A stretch of DNA of 40,530 nucleotides from Lawsonibacter sp. (GCA_022801435.1 JAAWSG010000016.1:1-40530); one strand, 5' to 3'. Shown: positions 7,135-15,113, counted from the stretch's first letter. Notes: generated by a model not told the origin, from the letters alone. Numbers and translations are program-made.

Positions 7135-7524
7135 CTACACCCCCGTTTCGATCCGCCGGGAGGCCACCAGCGTCACCTTCTCCAGCACCATACTGCCCAG
7201 GGTGGCGCTCTCCTGGATGGAGCTCCACTGACAGCCGGCATAGATGATCCTCCGGTCCGGCTTACAGATGACCAGAGAGAAGCCGGACATGGCATAGAAG
7301 TCGATGCCGTCCCGGATGGCCTCATCGGTGGCGTACAGCCGGGTAAGCTCAATCACATGGCTGGCCGGACCGGGGACAGCGGCCACCGGCTCCTCCTCTC
7401 CGAAGGCCTCCACGGCGATGCTGTTTTTGGAGGTCCGGGCGGTGTAGCTCTGGACCACCGCCACCCGGACCCCGTCCACCTCCAAATAGATGTCGCTGCT
7501 GGTGGGAAACCCTGCAATACTCAA
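7135..7524 (-). CDS. Phage tail tube protein (XkdM-like)
   Basis: The 129-residue product follows the sheath gene and has the size and pattern of contractile-tail tube proteins: 'MSIAGFPTSSDIYLEVDG', a central 'ASHVIELTRLYATDEAI' and 'FSLVICKPDRRIIYAGCQWSSIQES' with a beta-rich end 'LEKVTLVASRRIE'. It forms the inner tube through which the cargo passes. An AGGGGAG ribosome site precedes ATG 7524. The 120-nt space to the sheath gene contains duplicated hairpins. Confidence 0.82.
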   Translation of the reverse strand: MSIAGFPTSSDIYLEVDGVRVAVVQSYTARTSKNSIAVEAFGEEEPVAAVPGPASHVIELTRLYATDEAIRDGIDFYAMSGFSLVICKPDRRIIYAGCQWSSIQESATLGSMVLEKVTLVASRRIETGV

Positions 7525-7540
7525 ACAAACTCCCCTCTTT

Positions 7541-7623
7541 CCCTCAAATTTCTCCTCCCCCGTCCGGGGGAGGAGCTGTCTTTCTTCCCATCCCTCAAAT
7601 TTCTCCTCCCCCGCCGGAGGGAG
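7541..7623. repeat. Duplicated hairpin element between sheath and tube genes
   Basis: A 22-nt unit is present twice in direct orientation (7541-7562 and 7592-7613, 51-nt period). The first copy folds with its 3' neighbour into a perfect 10-bp GC stem with a 4-nt loop (7552-7561/7566-7575). The second copy makes a weaker, bulged stem to about 7623. No T-run follows in the direction of transcription, so it is more likely an mRNA stability or processing element than a terminator. Confidence 0.7.
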
Positions 7624-7644
7624 GCGCGCTCTTTTTTCTGGCCC

Positions 7645-8703
7645 CTACACCGAGATATGGGCGGTGAGCCAGATCTGGTTCAGTCCATGGGCGGCGGCGA
7701 AGGAGAAGTCCACCAGGCATCGGGTGGGGTCCGTGCTGTCCGCCGTCACGGACACGCTGTCATAGCCGGTGATGATCTCCCGGGCCAGCTTATTTTCCAG
7801 TTCAAGGATAACCTGGGCCCGGATGGCGCTTCGGCTCTGCGGGGTATTTTTGGCTCTTTGGAACTTGCTGCGCAGGGCGTCCCGGAGGCTGGGGATGACG
7901 TTGTCCACGATGCGCACCATTGCCAGCTCTCTCCAGGTGGCGTCCGCCGCCCCGCCGGTGGTGGTCCTGGTCGTGACCCCCCGCACCACGCTCACTCTGC
8001 CGCTCAGGCTCTCCGCCGGGGTGACGCCGCCCAGGATGAGCACGTCCAGCTCCCCGTCCCGGTACTGGCCGTCCAGTCCGGGCAGGCCGCGCAGCTCCGC
8101 CCCTCCCAGGGGGACAGCGGGGTCCTGTTCTCCGGCCAAGACCCCCGCGATGGCGGCGGCCACGGTCAGGCCGGACAGGGCTTGACCGCTCCGGCTCAGC
8201 CCTCCCGGCGCGGCCAGCACCACCCGCTCGTGGTTGATGGCCTTAGCCCGGGTGACCAGCTCCTCCACGCTCTCCTCCGCGGCCCCAGCCACCACGGCGA
8301 CGCGCTCCCGCCGGGCCTGGGAGGCCTGTACCACGCTGTCCCGCAGCTTCTGCTGCACCGCCAGCCCGGTACTGCCGCACAGCACCGCCGCCAGGTCCTC
8401 CGTTCCGGCCAGCAGCTCGAAGGCGGTCTCATAGTCCTCCTCTCCGGCGGCAGCCACCGCCGCCACGCCCCCCGCGCCATTCTGGAGGGCCAGCCGGATC
8501 AGCTCCGCCATTCCCTCCTCTCCGTCCGAGCCGAACAGCTCCACCGCCTGGTCATAGCTGGTGACCAGCTGGAGTTTTCCCGCCTCCGCCTTGGTGCTGA
8601 CCCCGGCCAGGCCCACCAGTCTTCCGCTTCCGCCGCTGCTGGCCACCGAGGACGCGTCATAGGAGGAGTAGACCCCCGGACGCTGATGTACTGTCACACT
8701 CAT
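7645..8703 (-). CDS. Phage tail sheath protein (XkdK-like)
   Basis: A 352-residue contractile sheath protein. It starts with the typical 'RPGVYSSYDAS', contains a variable middle domain ('NGAGGVAAVAAAGEEDYETAFELLAGTEDLAAVLC') and ends with the conserved sheath C-terminal region ('ELAMVRIVDNVIPSLRDAL', 'NTPQSRSAIRAQVILELENKLAREIITGYDSVSVT', 'VDFSFAAAHGLNQIWLTAHI'). The length matches short XkdK-type sheaths. It overlaps the preceding gene by 4 nt. Its presence makes the tail contractile rather than flexible or short. Confidence 0.93.
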   Translation of the reverse strand: MSVTVHQRPGVYSSYDASSVASSGGSGRLVGLAGVSTKAEAGKLQLVTSYDQAVELFGSDGEEGMAELIRLALQNGAGGVAAVAAAGEEDYETAFELLAGTEDLAAVLCGSTGLAVQQKLRDSVVQASQARRERVAVVAGAAEESVEELVTRAKAINHERVVLAAPGGLSRSGQALSGLTVAAAIAGVLAGEQDPAVPLGGAELRGLPGLDGQYRDGELDVLILGGVTPAESLSGRVSVVRGVTTRTTTGGAADATWRELAMVRIVDNVIPSLRDALRSKFQRAKNTPQSRSAIRAQVILELENKLAREIITGYDSVSVTADSTDPTRCLVDFSFAAAHGLNQIWLTAHISV

Positions 8704-9203
8704 GCTTGCAATCCACCTCTCAGCTCAAAATCTAAAAATACGCCGCCTGTTTCGCCGCAGGTACACACCCAGCATCCGCACACCGCCTGGGCGCCGCGCC
8801 GGAGCAGCCGTCCGCTCTCGTCGTACCCAATCTCCCCGCAGGAGAACTCCTGTACGTTCAGTCCCTCGGGACCGCCCTCCAGCAGGGCCCCGGCCATGGC
8901 GTCCAGGGCGGACTGCATCCCCTCCCCGCCCAAACGCAGGGGGACATAGAGGTCCAGGCCCAGGGTCAGCTCCGCTCTTCTGCCAAAGCGCTCCTCCCAC
9001 CGTCCGGTTTCCGGGTTGTACCGCTCCCCCAGGTAGTCCTGAAAGCCCCCCGGCCCCATCCGGCAGCCCCGAAGGGAGACCAGCACCTCGGGCCGGTCCA
9101 GCTCCCGCGGTCTCTCGGGCGGCCAGGCGGTACGGGCCCTCACCCCTTTTTCCCGAAGGTAGCGCGCCATCTCCTCCCGGACCTGTTCCAGGCCAACGCT
9201 CAT
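8700..9203 (-). CDS. Putative tail-completion/terminator protein
   Basis: A 167-residue protein from ATG 9203, which overlaps the upstream stop (ATGA) and has a GGAGGG site. Upstream in-frame codons exist but would overlap the previous gene more. It contains 'QVREEMARYLREKGVRARTAWPPER', 'VLVSLRGCRMGPGGFQDYLGERYNPETGRWEE' and 'LGLDLYVP', and three Cys near the end ('CGCWVCTC'). Position just before the sheath gene is that of the tail terminator that caps the tail for head joining. The family is assigned by position only. Confidence 0.55.
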   Translation of the reverse strand: MSVGLEQVREEMARYLREKGVRARTAWPPERPRELDRPEVLVSLRGCRMGPGGFQDYLGERYNPETGRWEERFGRRAELTLGLDLYVPLRLGGEGMQSALDAMAGALLEGGPEGLNVQEFSCGEIGYDESGRLLRRGAQAVCGCWVCTCGETGGVFLDFELRGGLQA

Positions 9204-9520
9204 CCCTCCGCCTCCAATCCGGGGCAGAGCACCGCCCACCAGTGGGGGCAGACGGGGTCACCTCTTTTATGGGCGGCCTGCACCCGGAGCTGCCGGTTGT
9301 TCCAGACCACCACCGTATCCGTGTCCAGGGGCCGGCCGGCGGGTCCCAGGTAGAGGAACCTCTCCCGCCGCTCCACCCCTCTGGGGGAGGGCCGCTCCTG
9401 TCCGGTCTGCTGGGGGGCGGGCTGGAGGAAGGCGTTGAGGGAAACCCGCTCCTCCCCGCTGACCAGGGTGACGGTCTGGCCGTACTGGCGCAGCAGGCCC
9501 TCCCAGACGCGCCCCATCAC
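9200..9520 (-). CDS. Putative head-tail joining (head closure) protein
   Basis: A 106-residue protein beginning at ATG 9520 (or the next ATG), overlapping the connector gene by 4 nt and the following gene by 4 nt. Beta-rich composition ('LLRQYGQTVTLVSGEERVSLNAFLQP', 'RERFLYLGPAGRPLDTDTVVVWNNRQLRVQAA') resembles small stopper/minor capsid proteins that sit between connector and tail terminator. Assigned by size and order; no catalytic motif. Confidence 0.55.
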   Translation of the reverse strand: MMGRVWEGLLRQYGQTVTLVSGEERVSLNAFLQPAPQQTGQERPSPRGVERRERFLYLGPAGRPLDTDTVVVWNNRQLRVQAAHKRGDPVCPHWWAVLCPGLEAEG

Positions 9521-9867
9521 CCCCGCACCCCCTGGAAGGAGAAGCTCCCCCGGTCTCTCAGCCAGGGCTCCAGCAGCCGCTCCGCCTGGGCGGACAGCCC
9601 GCCGTCCCCGCCGCCTCTCATCCGGAGGGTGATGTCCCCGGCAGTAAAGTACTCCACCTGTCGGGTCCCCGCGGTCCGCTCCAGCCCCTCCACCGCCAGC
9701 ATCGCGGCGGCCAGGGGGAAGGCGGAGCCGCAGTTTTGGGGAGAAACCCCGGGGCGGAGCCGTCCGGTCAGCTTCTGCTGCGCGGCCTGGGCCAGGGGGC
9801 GGAGGAGCTCGTCCTCACCCTCTCCGGCCCCCAGGCTATGGCACAGCTTCAGGATCTCCTCCAGCAT
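9517..9867 (-). CDS. Putative head-tail connector protein (gp6-like)
   Basis: The 116-residue product from ATG 9867 (GGAGGTG site overlapping the end of the capsid gene) begins with a helical 'LEEILKLCHSLG', has a helical middle ('LLRPLAQAAQQKLTGRL') and 'EYFTAGDITLRMRG' followed by 'LSAQAERLLEPWL'. This all-helical small protein after the major capsid gene is the expected place for the gp6/YqbG-like adaptor that binds the portal ring. Order-based assignment. Confidence 0.6.
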   Translation of the reverse strand: MLEEILKLCHSLGAGEGEDELLRPLAQAAQQKLTGRLRPGVSPQNCGSAFPLAAAMLAVEGLERTAGTRQVEYFTAGDITLRMRGGGDGGLSAQAERLLEPWLRDRGSFSFQGVRG

Positions 9868-9868
9868 C

Positions 9869-10882
9869 TCACACCTCCAGCACCCGGCTGGCCTTCTGGA
9901 AGATTTTAGCAAAACCGCTGATGCTGGTGATGGCGGCCCGCTCCAGCTGCCGGTCGATGAGCTTGTCGTACTCCACCATCACGTCCCCGCTCTGGACCAT
10001 CTCCAGGGCGAAGCGTCTGTCCAGGCCGATAGCGGTCCCGGCGGGCAAAACCCCGGTGCGCAGCAGGTTGGCCCCCAGCGGTGTGGTCAATCTGCCCGTC
10101 CCCTGGAAGTTCAGGCCGGTGAGGGGGTTCTGGAGCTCAGGCAGCTTGAGCAGCCGGACCATCATATCCCCGGAGACCAGCAGAGCGTTCATCTCGTAGG
10201 GGTCAAATTTCGCCCAAAAATCCACCAGGTCGTCATAGGTCAGGGTGCCGGACTGGTTTGTTTTGTCCACCTCCGCGGCGTTGTCGTTGCCGTCTCCCAG
10301 GACCAGGACGTTGACCGCGTCCTCCAGCTGGGTCCGGGCCATATGGGCGCCGATCTGCCGCAGGGTGACTGAGAACAGGTCCAGCTTCTGATACCGCACC
10401 GCCTCATAGCTGGCCACCAGCATCCGGCCCCGCTTGCGGAGGCGGACCAGACTGCTCTGGACCTGGATGGTGGTTGCGGGGATCTCGGCCCCCTCGTCCA
10501 CGGTGTGGAGCTGCCTGCTCTCCCCGCCGGCCTCCGCGGTGATGGAGCGGTAGTCCATCCCGTCGAAGCGGGTGACGGCGGCGGTGATCTGGGGGAGGAT
10601 GTTGGCCTCCTCCATCCCCTGCCGCACCGAGCGGGCGATGTACTCGGGAAAGAGCACGGCGGCGTCGGCGGTGCGGAAGAACTTCTCCACCACGTCGCTC
10701 CCCGGGCCCTTCACCTTGATGTCGAAGCGCTTGAGCTGCCGCTGATAGGCGTCCAGCCCCTCCAGGGCGGTTCCTCTGTACTGCTCGCTGGGGTCCAGCC
10801 GCTCCAGCACCTGGCCAAAGCTGCTGTCCGCCTCCTGATACATCCCCTTGTCCAGCTTCAGGCTGTCATAGTAAAACGCCAT
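9869..10882 (-). CDS. Major capsid protein (HK97-fold, phage-like)
   Basis: A 337-residue protein with HK97-fold capsid features: 'DVVEKFFRTADAAVLFPEYIARSVRQGMEEANILPQITAA', an extended beta part ('ATTIQVQSSLVRLRKRGRMLVASYEAVRYQKLDLF'), a helix with 'IGAHMARTQLEDAVNVLVLGDGN' and a C-terminal 'LDRRFALEMVQSGDVMVEYDKLIDRQLERAAI'. It builds the icosahedral shell. No separate scaffold gene lies upstream. ATG 10882 follows an AAGGAG site. The decoration-like and protease-like genes precede it. Confidence 0.9.
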   Translation of the reverse strand: MAFYYDSLKLDKGMYQEADSSFGQVLERLDPSEQYRGTALEGLDAYQRQLKRFDIKVKGPGSDVVEKFFRTADAAVLFPEYIARSVRQGMEEANILPQITAAVTRFDGMDYRSITAEAGGESRQLHTVDEGAEIPATTIQVQSSLVRLRKRGRMLVASYEAVRYQKLDLFSVTLRQIGAHMARTQLEDAVNVLVLGDGNDNAAEVDKTNQSGTLTYDDLVDFWAKFDPYEMNALLVSGDMMVRLLKLPELQNPLTGLNFQGTGRLTTPLGANLLRTGVLPAGTAIGLDRRFALEMVQSGDVMVEYDKLIDRQLERAAITSISGFAKIFQKASRVLEV

Positions 10883-10917
10883 TTACAACACTCCTTCTCG
10901 ATATTTTTGGCCTGTTT

Positions 10918-11265
10918 CTACAGGCACACCACCGCCGCGCTGTCCGAAGCCGCGCTGACCACCAGCGCCCGCACGCCCTGGCCCTCTCCGGCCGCACGGA
11001 CCCCGCCGCTGCCGTCCGCCGCCAGCTCGGCCCAGCCTGGGGACAGCTTTTCGCTGGTTGGGACCTCCACAAAGCCCCGCACCTGCACCGCGCCGAAGCC
11101 CGCTCTGGGCTCCAGGGCCACCCCGCAGAAGAGGTCGCCGCTCTCGCAGGGCCCTGCCTGTCCGTTCCCGGTGAGCTTGACCACCTGGCCGCCTTTCACC
11201 CCCTCCTGGACCGCGAAGGTGGCCACCACCGCGCCGATACCGCCAAAGGAAACACGATCTGCCAT
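10918..11265 (-). CDS. Putative capsid decoration/stabilising protein
   Basis: A 115-residue Gly/Val/Ala-rich beta protein ('MADRVSFGGIGAVVATFAVQ', 'GQVVKLTGNGQAGPCESGDLFCGVALEPRAGFGAVQVRGFVEVP') directly before the capsid gene. This position and the strand-rich, charge-poor make-up match small head-decoration proteins of the D/DUF2190 type that lock the mature shell. The start has an AGGAGG site. No motif proves it. Confidence 0.6.
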   Translation of the reverse strand: MADRVSFGGIGAVVATFAVQEGVKGGQVVKLTGNGQAGPCESGDLFCGVALEPRAGFGAVQVRGFVEVPTSEKLSPGWAELAADGSGGVRAAGEGQGVRALVVSAASDSAAVVCL

Positions 11266-11331
11266 ACTGAAAAGACCTCCTTGTTCGATTTCCCCCGTCC
11301 GGCCTGTTGTTCCAGCGCCGAACGGAAAGGT

Positions 11332-12222
11332 TTAAATGAGAAACGCCTCGTCCCGCTCCGGACGCTGTCCCGCATCCCGCTCATAGCGCAGCTGGGTACT
11401 CAGGGGGAGCTGGCTCCCGGCCTGCCGGGCATAGGACTTGGCCAGCGCCTCCAGCTCCTGGAGGGAGAGCTTGTCCGCCAGGGACTGTACCGCCTCCCGG
11501 TCCAGCTCCCGGTCGGCCAGCAGGGCCAGCCGGACGGTCTCCCGCCGCAGGCCGTCCAGGTATTTCCGTCCCAGGGCGGCCTCCTCCTCCAGCCGCTCCA
11601 GCCGGGCGTTCCGGGGCTGCCCCGCGGACTTGACCACCCCCGCCATAGGCTGAGCGGGGACCGCCACAAAGGAGAACTCATAGGCGTCGCTGGCCCCCTC
11701 CAGGCTGGCAAAGCACAGCTGTCCGCCGTACCGCTCCCCCTTTTGATGGCCGCACGCCTCCGGGTCCCCGCCGCAGATGGAGCACACCCTTCGCTCCACG
11801 GCGCAGCCCACGCTGACCTCCTTTTTGATGCCCCCCTCGATTTCCGCGATAAGGGTCTCAGCCCCGGCGGTCCGGACCATATAGGCGTACCCCTTGAGCC
11901 AGCAGTACCCGTCCCCCGCCCGGGTGAGGCGCTTCGGCTCCCGGACCACCTCGGTTTTGTAGAGCCGGGCGGTCTGTCCTGCGGCGGACCACTGGTGGTC
12001 GAAGAGCCCGCACTTGCCCACGAGCAGCCCTGCCAGCTCCTCCAGGGTTTTGGCCGGAAAGCGCTCCAGATCCCGGTCGATTTCGTTGTCGCACAGCCGC
12101 ACGGCGAAGGTATAGACCTCCTCCGGCCGCATTTCCCGCCGGGCCAGGGCGGCGATCTGGTCCAGGTCCTCCTGGGGGATTGCCTGGGGCAAATCGGGCT
12201 GGGCTGTTTTATAGATTTTCAT
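11332..12222 (-). CDS. Putative capsid maturation protease/scaffold with Cys-His cluster
   Basis: Starts at ATG 12222, overlapping the portal stop (ATGA) with an AAGGGAG site, giving 296 residues. It lies between portal and capsid genes, the usual place of prohead protease and scaffold. Regions: 'VYTFAVRLCDNEIDRDLERFP', 'LAGLLVGKCGLFDHQW', 'CWLKGYAYM', 'EGGIKKEVSVGCAVERRVCSICGG', 'CGHQKGERYGGQLC', 'AYEFSFVAVPAQPMAGV', then a helical C-terminus (from about 215) that could serve as scaffold. 'SVGC' and 'EFSFVAVPAQP' resemble the Ser and 'vslv..p' regions of S78-type proteases. The CxxC...C-G-H cluster suggests bound zinc. Confidence 0.6.
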   Translation of the reverse strand: MKIYKTAQPDLPQAIPQEDLDQIAALARREMRPEEVYTFAVRLCDNEIDRDLERFPAKTLEELAGLLVGKCGLFDHQWSAAGQTARLYKTEVVREPKRLTRAGDGYCWLKGYAYMVRTAGAETLIAEIEGGIKKEVSVGCAVERRVCSICGGDPEACGHQKGERYGGQLCFASLEGASDAYEFSFVAVPAQPMAGVVKSAGQPRNARLERLEEEAALGRKYLDGLRRETVRLALLADRELDREAVQSLADKLSLQELEALAKSYARQAGSQLPLSTQLRYERDAGQRPERDEAFLI

Positions 12223-13361
12223 GTATCCAACTCCCTTCTCAGCTTTTCCGCCTGGGCCCGGTAGAGCTCCGCTCTGGCCTCCTCCACCAGGTCCTGCAAA
12301 TTGATGTCGTCCCACTGGAGCTCCACCTGGATGTCATAGCCGCGGAGGGCCAGCCACAGCTCGGCGATCCTCCTGAGCGCCGGCTCCACCTGGCGGCGGA
12401 TGGCGGTGATCTCGCTGGTGAGCAGGTCGGCCTGCTGGACGCTCATCCGCTCGGTAGCGGACCAGGACAGCCCCAGCATAAAGGGGGGGATGCCGGTCCG
12501 GGCCACCAGCTGCTCCAGGATCTGCCGCACGGGGACCTGGCTGTCCAGCACGGGGGCGTCGGCGCCGATGACCTGGATATCCACGTCCCCCACCGCCACA
12601 AAGTCCCGGACGGTCCCCTCCCGGCCGGCCTGCATGGCGGCGGACCACTCCCCGGCCACCTGGCGGCAGCGCTCCTGGGCGGAGACCCCGTCGTCCTGAC
12701 CCGGCCTGCACACCACGGCGAAGCGCAGGCAGCCCGCCCGCTCCCAATTTTGACCGGTAGCCTGAAAGATTTTCAGCAAAATCCCGGTCAGGAAGGGCAT
12801 GGAGCGCAGCAGCGAGACCCCGTAGGGCGCGTCTCCGGTGGGCTGGAAGGGGGTAAAGAGCAGCAGCTCCTGCCAGGGCAGCTCCTCCGACTCTCCCGCC
12901 CCCCGCAGGCACAGCCGGAAGCTCAGCGGGTCCTCTCCCTGCTTCACCTCCACCTGTTCCGGGTCGGCGCACAGCACCGCGGCGATGTCCCGGCCGTCCC
13001 GGGTGAGCACCACCTCCCCCAGCCCCTGTCCGCAGGTGAACAGGTCGTCCAGATACCGGTCCAGGAAGGACTGTACCCCCTGCTGGCCCCAGCCGGTGTC
13101 CACCGTCCTCCAGAACCGGTCCAGCTCCCTCTGGGCTCCGGGGTCCTGGCACTGGACGGACGCCCCGCCGCACAGCCGCACCAGCTTCCAGATGGCGGCG
13201 TCCACAATGGGGACCCCCTCCCGGATGGCCCGGTAGAGCCCCATCTCCCCGGGCCGGAGGGGGACGTACCGCTCCAGCGCCCCGAAGGGATGTCCGCCCC
13301 CCTGCCGCACCTGGACCACCGGCGGCGGGGATTTTGGGTGTTTTTGTTTCCACCACTTCAT
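12219..13361 (-). CDS. Phage portal protein
   Basis: A 380-residue portal protein: 'EMGLYRAIREGVPIVDAAIWKLVRLCGG', 'FLDRYLDDLFTCGQGLGEVVLTRDGRDIAAVLCADPEQVEV', then 'WERAGCLRFAVVCRP' and the conserved late region 'QILEQLVARTGIPPFMLGLSWSATERMSVQQADLLTSEITAIRRQVEPALRR', characteristic of phage portals (PF04860/SPP1 type). It forms the dodecameric vertex through which DNA is packed. ATG 13361 has a GGGAGG site. It follows TerL by 33 nt. Confidence 0.9.
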   Translation of the reverse strand: MKWWKQKHPKSPPPVVQVRQGGGHPFGALERYVPLRPGEMGLYRAIREGVPIVDAAIWKLVRLCGGASVQCQDPGAQRELDRFWRTVDTGWGQQGVQSFLDRYLDDLFTCGQGLGEVVLTRDGRDIAAVLCADPEQVEVKQGEDPLSFRLCLRGAGESEELPWQELLLFTPFQPTGDAPYGVSLLRSMPFLTGILLKIFQATGQNWERAGCLRFAVVCRPGQDDGVSAQERCRQVAGEWSAAMQAGREGTVRDFVAVGDVDIQVIGADAPVLDSQVPVRQILEQLVARTGIPPFMLGLSWSATERMSVQQADLLTSEITAIRRQVEPALRRIAELWLALRGYDIQVELQWDDINLQDLVEEARAELYRAQAEKLRRELDT

Positions 13362-13394
13362 GATGTACCTCCCGTGTTCTGCACATTCCCTGGG

Positions 13395-14645
13395 CTAAAA
13401 GGCGCTCCGCTCCACGCACCCCGCAAAGAAACCGTTTTCCGGCTGTTTCCCGGCCACCGTCGCGGCGAAGTAGCGGATCTCGTCCATGGCGTGGTCGTGT
13501 TCCTTTTTGGGGCGGTCCTGTCCGTCCTCCCGCTCCTCCCACCGGTAGAGGGAGAACTCCCGCGCCGCGTCCCCGCAGCCCCTGCAAATGACCAGTTTCT
13601 TCTCCTTCAGCAGCCTGGCGGTCAGCCGGATGCCCGAGAGCACCTCGTTGTCCGCCCTGCGCACCCGCCAGCCTTTTCTGCGCAGCGTCTCGCAGAAGCT
13701 GGCCGCCGACGGGTCGGCCACCACGGCGGTGACGGTCCTGCCCCCGGCCAGTCTCTCCAGGTCGGCGGCGTACTCCTCGTCGGTCTTCTGCCTTCTCTCC
13801 CGGCGGGCGTCGTAGTAGTACTCGGCCACCCGGTACCACACCCCGTTCCGCCATCCCCACAGCCCCATGGAGGTGGGGTTGACCGTGCCGTAGTCCACCG
13901 AGATGTGCCAGTTCTCCAGCCCCTCCCCGGGCGGGTTTTGGAGGAAGCTCTCGTCGAAGAAGTCATAGATGAGCCCCTCCGCGGCCACCCACTCCCCCAG
14001 CACGAACCTGCGGTAGAAGGCCCCCTGGAACATGGTCTGGTAGCGCTGGCGCACCTCCGGGGAGAGTCCGGGGTTATCCTCCATAGTAAAGGGCAGGCGC
14101 AGGGCGTTTTTCTCCTCCGCCTTGAGGACCCACTCCCGATAGAACCAGTGGGCGGGGGACTCCGGGTTGCAGGAGAACCAGAGCCGGCTTCCCTGCACCG
14201 AGCACCGGGCGGCGGTCTGCTCCACGAAGGAGCGGGGCATCAGGGCGGCCTCATCCAGCAGGGCCCCGGCCAGCGTGATCCCCTGAATGAGGGCGGCGGA
14301 CCCCTCGTCCTTTCCTCCGAAGAGGTAGAAGGTATTTCTTCTTCTGCCCAAAGAGACGGTCAGCAGGTTTTTAGAGCGTTTTTGTTCACACCGCAGCCCC
14401 ATTCCCTCCAGCAGGGGGATCAGCTCGTCCAGCAGGTTGCGCTGCAGGGAGGATATGGTCCGTCCGCACAGGGCGAAGCTTTTTTGGTGGAAGGAGCACA
14501 TCCCCCAGCAGAAGAAGGACAGCCCGGTACACAGGGTCTTCCCGCTGCGCACCGCCCCGTCGCAGATAATGGCCTGCCTGTCCTGGTCGGGGGAGCCGGG
14601 CCGCCACCAGGTGAGCACTTTCCGCTGTTTTGGAGAAAAGGTCAT
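13395..14645 (-). CDS. Terminase large subunit (PBSX/XtmB-like)
   Basis: The 416-residue product from ATG 14645 (overlaps the TerS stop, ATGA) has an ATPase Walker A 'GAVRSGKT' (residues 30-37), Walker B 'ALLDEA' with Asp130-Glu131, and 'WFSCNPESPAHWFYREW', the motif III/coupling region of PBSX-type terminases. The C-terminal nuclease region has 'ISVDYGTVNPTSMGLWG', 'VVADPSAASF' and 'DEIRYFAATV', so metal-binding acids appear present. It packages DNA into the head. It looks intact, which matters because many remnant elements lose it. Confidence 0.92.
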   Translation of the reverse strand: MTFSPKQRKVLTWWRPGSPDQDRQAIICDGAVRSGKTLCTGLSFFCWGMCSFHQKSFALCGRTISSLQRNLLDELIPLLEGMGLRCEQKRSKNLLTVSLGRRRNTFYLFGGKDEGSAALIQGITLAGALLDEAALMPRSFVEQTAARCSVQGSRLWFSCNPESPAHWFYREWVLKAEEKNALRLPFTMEDNPGLSPEVRQRYQTMFQGAFYRRFVLGEWVAAEGLIYDFFDESFLQNPPGEGLENWHISVDYGTVNPTSMGLWGWRNGVWYRVAEYYYDARRERRQKTDEEYAADLERLAGGRTVTAVVADPSAASFCETLRRKGWRVRRADNEVLSGIRLTARLLKEKKLVICRGCGDAAREFSLYRWEEREDGQDRPKKEHDHAMDEIRYFAATVAGKQPENGFFAGCVERSAF

Positions 14646-14941
14646 CCCTCCTGTCCCTCCATCGCCTGGAGGAAGCGCTCCACCTGTTCCTCGCCGCCCC
14701 GGTCCACCGCGTCCAGCAGCCGCTCCAGCAGCCGGGCCCGGTCGGCGAATTTCAGCTCGATCACCCCGTTGCTCCCCCGTTTGAACTCGGTCAGGGCGTC
14801 CAGGTCCAGCCGGTCCAGCCCCTGCCAGTCCTCCTGCCCCACGCAGGCCAGCCGCACCGCGTCCTGCGCGCCTGCGTTGGCCAGGGCCCACATCCGCCGC
14901 AAAATCTGCTCCCGGTTTGGGAGCTTTCCTGTCTTAGCCAC
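14642..14941 (-). CDS. Terminase small subunit (putative)
   Basis: I start at GTG 14941 because an AGGAGGG site lies 6-7 nt upstream; longer readings have no site and extend into a non-coding-looking region. The 99-residue product ('AKTGKLPNREQILRRMWALANAG', 'LTEFKRGSNGVIELKFADRARLLERLLDAV') is mostly helical, precedes TerL with a 4-nt overlap and has the usual helical DNA-binding plus oligomerisation pattern. The family is not certain; order supports the role of DNA recognition for packaging. Confidence 0.65.
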   Translation of the reverse strand: MAKTGKLPNREQILRRMWALANAGAQDAVRLACVGQEDWQGLDRLDLDALTEFKRGSNGVIELKFADRARLLERLLDAVDRGGEEQVERFLQAMEGQEG

Positions 14942-15065
14942 CTCATCCCTCCTCTGCCCCGGGGGCGCACGGGGCCAAAAGTTGCACGCCGGAGTACAAC
15001 GAACCAAAAAAATTTTTTCTCCCCGCTGTTTCTCTCTTTTTCCGCCCCGCCCGTGGAGTAGACTG

Positions 15066-15113
15066 AACCCCCCGCAATACGTATGCGGGGACGCGGCTTG
15101 TTGTGTCCCCGCA
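15066..15113. promoter_or_regulatory. Alternative hairpins between the phage-like cluster and the carboxypeptidase gene
   Basis: A 9-bp stem (15084-15092 with 15105-15113) shares its 5' arm with an upstream CCCGCA (15071-15077 area) around TACGTA, so two hairpins compete for the same TGCGGG bases. On the minus strand this lies about 130 nt ahead of the terminase start. It may be an attenuator of the cluster or an operator. No convincing promoter was found for either direction between 14942 and 15246. Confidence 0.4.

Noticed and set aside
1686-14941. Cluster as a headless tailocin or eCIS
   Set aside because: Terminase, portal and capsid genes are all present and look intact, so a DNA-filled head is expected; no AAA+ ATPase of the eCIS type is seen.
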